Below the pieces are notes generated by a model. The model saw nothing but the letters and a program-made list of their open reading frames with translations, made no database searches and was not told the origin of the DNA. From DASWIG01 sp965371445 (GTDB taxonomy: Bacteria > Acidobacteriota > Thermoanaerobaculia > Multivoradales > J023), in assembly GCA_965371445.1 (NCBI GenBank), contig CBDUYN010000014.1:1-64000 (forward strand): a stretch of 64,000 bases of DNA. Direction: 5' to 3'. Numbering within the stretch: the first letter of the stretch is position 1; every line of letters starts with the position of its first letter. Position numbers and translations under genes: made by a program. Positions 62,994-64,000 of the stretch are shown one piece after another.

Positions 62994-64000
62994 ATGAAGA
63001 TCCTGGGCATCTCCTGCTACTACCACGACGCCGCCGCGTGCCTCGTGGTCGACGGCGAGATCGTCGCCGCCGCGTCGGAGGAGCGCTTCACGCGCATCAA
63101 GCACGACTCGGAGCTCCCGAAAAACGCCATCGCCTTCTGCCTGGAGCACGCCAAGATCCGCGAGGGTGACCTCGGCTACGTGGCCTTCTACGACAAGCCG
63201 TTCCTGAAGTTCGAGCGCATCCTGGAGACCTACATCGCCTCGGTGCCGGCGGGCCTACCGTCGTTTTTGAAAGCGGTGCCTCTGTGGGTCAAGAAGAAGC
63301 TCTTCATCCCGGAGCTCATCAAGAAGTCGCTCCCCGGCTTCGGCGGCAAGATCCTCTTCACCGAGCACCACGAGTCGCACGCCGCCTCGGCGTTTTACCC
63401 CTCGCCCTTCGAGCGCGCCGCTTTCTTGACGATCGACGGCGTCGGCGAGTGGGCGACGACGAGCTACGGCGTCGGCGCGGGCAAGGACCTCCGGATCCAC
63501 CGCGAGATCCACTTCCCCCACTCCATCGGGCTCCTCTACTCGGCCTTCACCTACTACACGGGCTTCAAGGTCAACTCGGGCGAGTACAAGGTCATGGGGC
63601 TCGCGCCCTACGGCGAGCCGCGCTACGTCGACACGATCCTGACCGAGCTCGTCGACCTCAAAGACGACGGCTCCTTCCGGCTCAACCAGGAGTACTTCGA
63701 CTACTGCGCGGGCCTCCGGATGACGAGCGAGAAGTTCCACCGCCTCTTCGGCGGACCGCCGCGCGAGCCCGAAGCCGAGCTCACCCAGCGCGAGATGGAT
63801 CTCGCCCGCTCGGTGCAGGTGGTCTGCGAGGAGGCGATGCTCCGGATGGCGCGCCACGTCCACCAGGAGACCGGGGAGAAGCACCTGTGTCTCGCGGGCG
63901 GCGTGGCCTTGAACTGCGTTGGCAACGGACGCCTCCTGCGCGAGGGTCCGTTCGAGGACATCTGGATCCAACCCGCAGCCGGCGACGCCGGCGGCGCCCT
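62994..64000 (+). CDS. NodU/CmcH-family carbamoyltransferase (3' end beyond window)
   Basis: Open from ATG 62994 to the right edge, 335 codons. The N-terminal MKILGISCYYHDAAACLVVD and AAASEERFTRIKHDSELP match the family start. Further motifs are FTEHHESHAASAFYPSPFER (HxxxH metal/substrate site), LTIDGVGEWATTSYGVG, GEYKVMGLAPYGEP and LCLAGGVALNCVGNGRLL. Enzymes of this family make carbamoyl-adenylate from carbamoyl phosphate and ATP, and transfer the carbamoyl to a hydroxyl of a sugar or antibiotic-like molecule. The acceptor cannot be told. Usual length is about 570-620 aa, so the C-terminal domain lies outside. Confidence 0.9.
   Translation, partial: MKILGISCYYHDAAACLVVDGEIVAAASEERFTRIKHDSELPKNAIAFCLEHAKIREGDLGYVAFYDKPFLKFERILETYIASVPAGLPSFLKAVPLWVKKKLFIPELIKKSLPGFGGKILFTEHHESHAASAFYPSPFERAAFLTIDGVGEWATTSYGVGAGKDLRIHREIHFPHSIGLLYSAFTYYTGFKVNSGEYKVMGLAPYGEPRYVDTILTELVDLKDDGSFRLNQEYFDYCAGLRMTSEKFHRLFGGPPREPEAELTQREMDLARSVQVVCEEAMLRMARHVHQETGEKHLCLAGGVALNCVGNGRLLREGPFEDIWIQPAAGDAGGA

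Overview
The window is high-GC, densely packed chromosomal DNA of a Gram-negative bacterium: TonB-dependent receptors, an RND pump, a porin-like barrel and many exported proteins. Several features suggest Acidobacteriota, probably a Thermoanaerobaculia-like lineage. These are exported proteins ending in a FADGFESGD tail, ELWxxDGTxxGT repeat proteins, a recurring CLNxGRF C-terminal domain, a CHRD protein and a membrane Ser/Thr kinase with kinesin-light-chain-type TPRs. The lineage is an inference from protein style; no rRNA or tRNA was seen.

Layout. 1-9.5 kb: a CHRD protein running off the left edge, a truncated amidohydrolase, a TonB receptor, a GH5-like glycosidase, a DHA2-type MFS transporter and an exported alpha/beta-hydrolase-fold protein. 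9.5-16.8 kb: 42-nt tandem repeats, then a type I restriction-modification operon (hsdM-hsdS-58-aa ORF-hsdR) with a frameshift in hsdR. 17-25.5 kb: an S41 peptidase, several decayed small genes, a predicted seven-bladed propeller protein, an ELWxxDGT protein, a stray duplicate of the MFS 3' end and a two-gene membrane cassette. 25.6-33.5 kb: a kinase-TPR protein, then an ECF sigma / FecR / FecR set beside an STN-type TonB receptor, with REP-like hairpins around them. 33.6-42.8 kb: glutamine-hydrolysing asparagine synthetase, an ArnT-like transferase, a radical SAM-DUF547 pair, a PQQ-type sugar dehydrogenase and RNase D.

42.8-53.5 kb is the most distinctive part. A TetR-type operator leads a compact operon: a KAS III-like enzyme without the usual His, an RND adaptor fused to an AMIN domain, and a decaprenyl-phosphate phosphoribosyltransferase-like UbiA protein. 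A decayed copy of the UbiA gene follows. Then come an RND permease, a Ser-less alpha/beta-hydrolase-like protein and a porin, all of visibly lower GC. I infer a candidate envelope-lipid or polyprenyl export module. 53.5-59.3 kb is a graveyard of mobile elements: an ExeA-like ATPase, DUF6431 and DDE transposase fragments, IS21-like ends, an IstB fragment and an integrase tail next to clustered recombination-site-like repeats. A membrane protein and a lipocalin-like gene lie inside it. 59.4-64 kb returns to high GC: a methyltransferase, a PQQ-propeller/esterase-like fusion whose esterase triad looks inactivated, and a NodU/CmcH carbamoyltransferase cut by the right edge.

Two themes recur. Several genes are decayed or truncated next to intact relatives. 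Three separate alpha/beta-hydrolase-fold proteins have lost the nucleophile serine.
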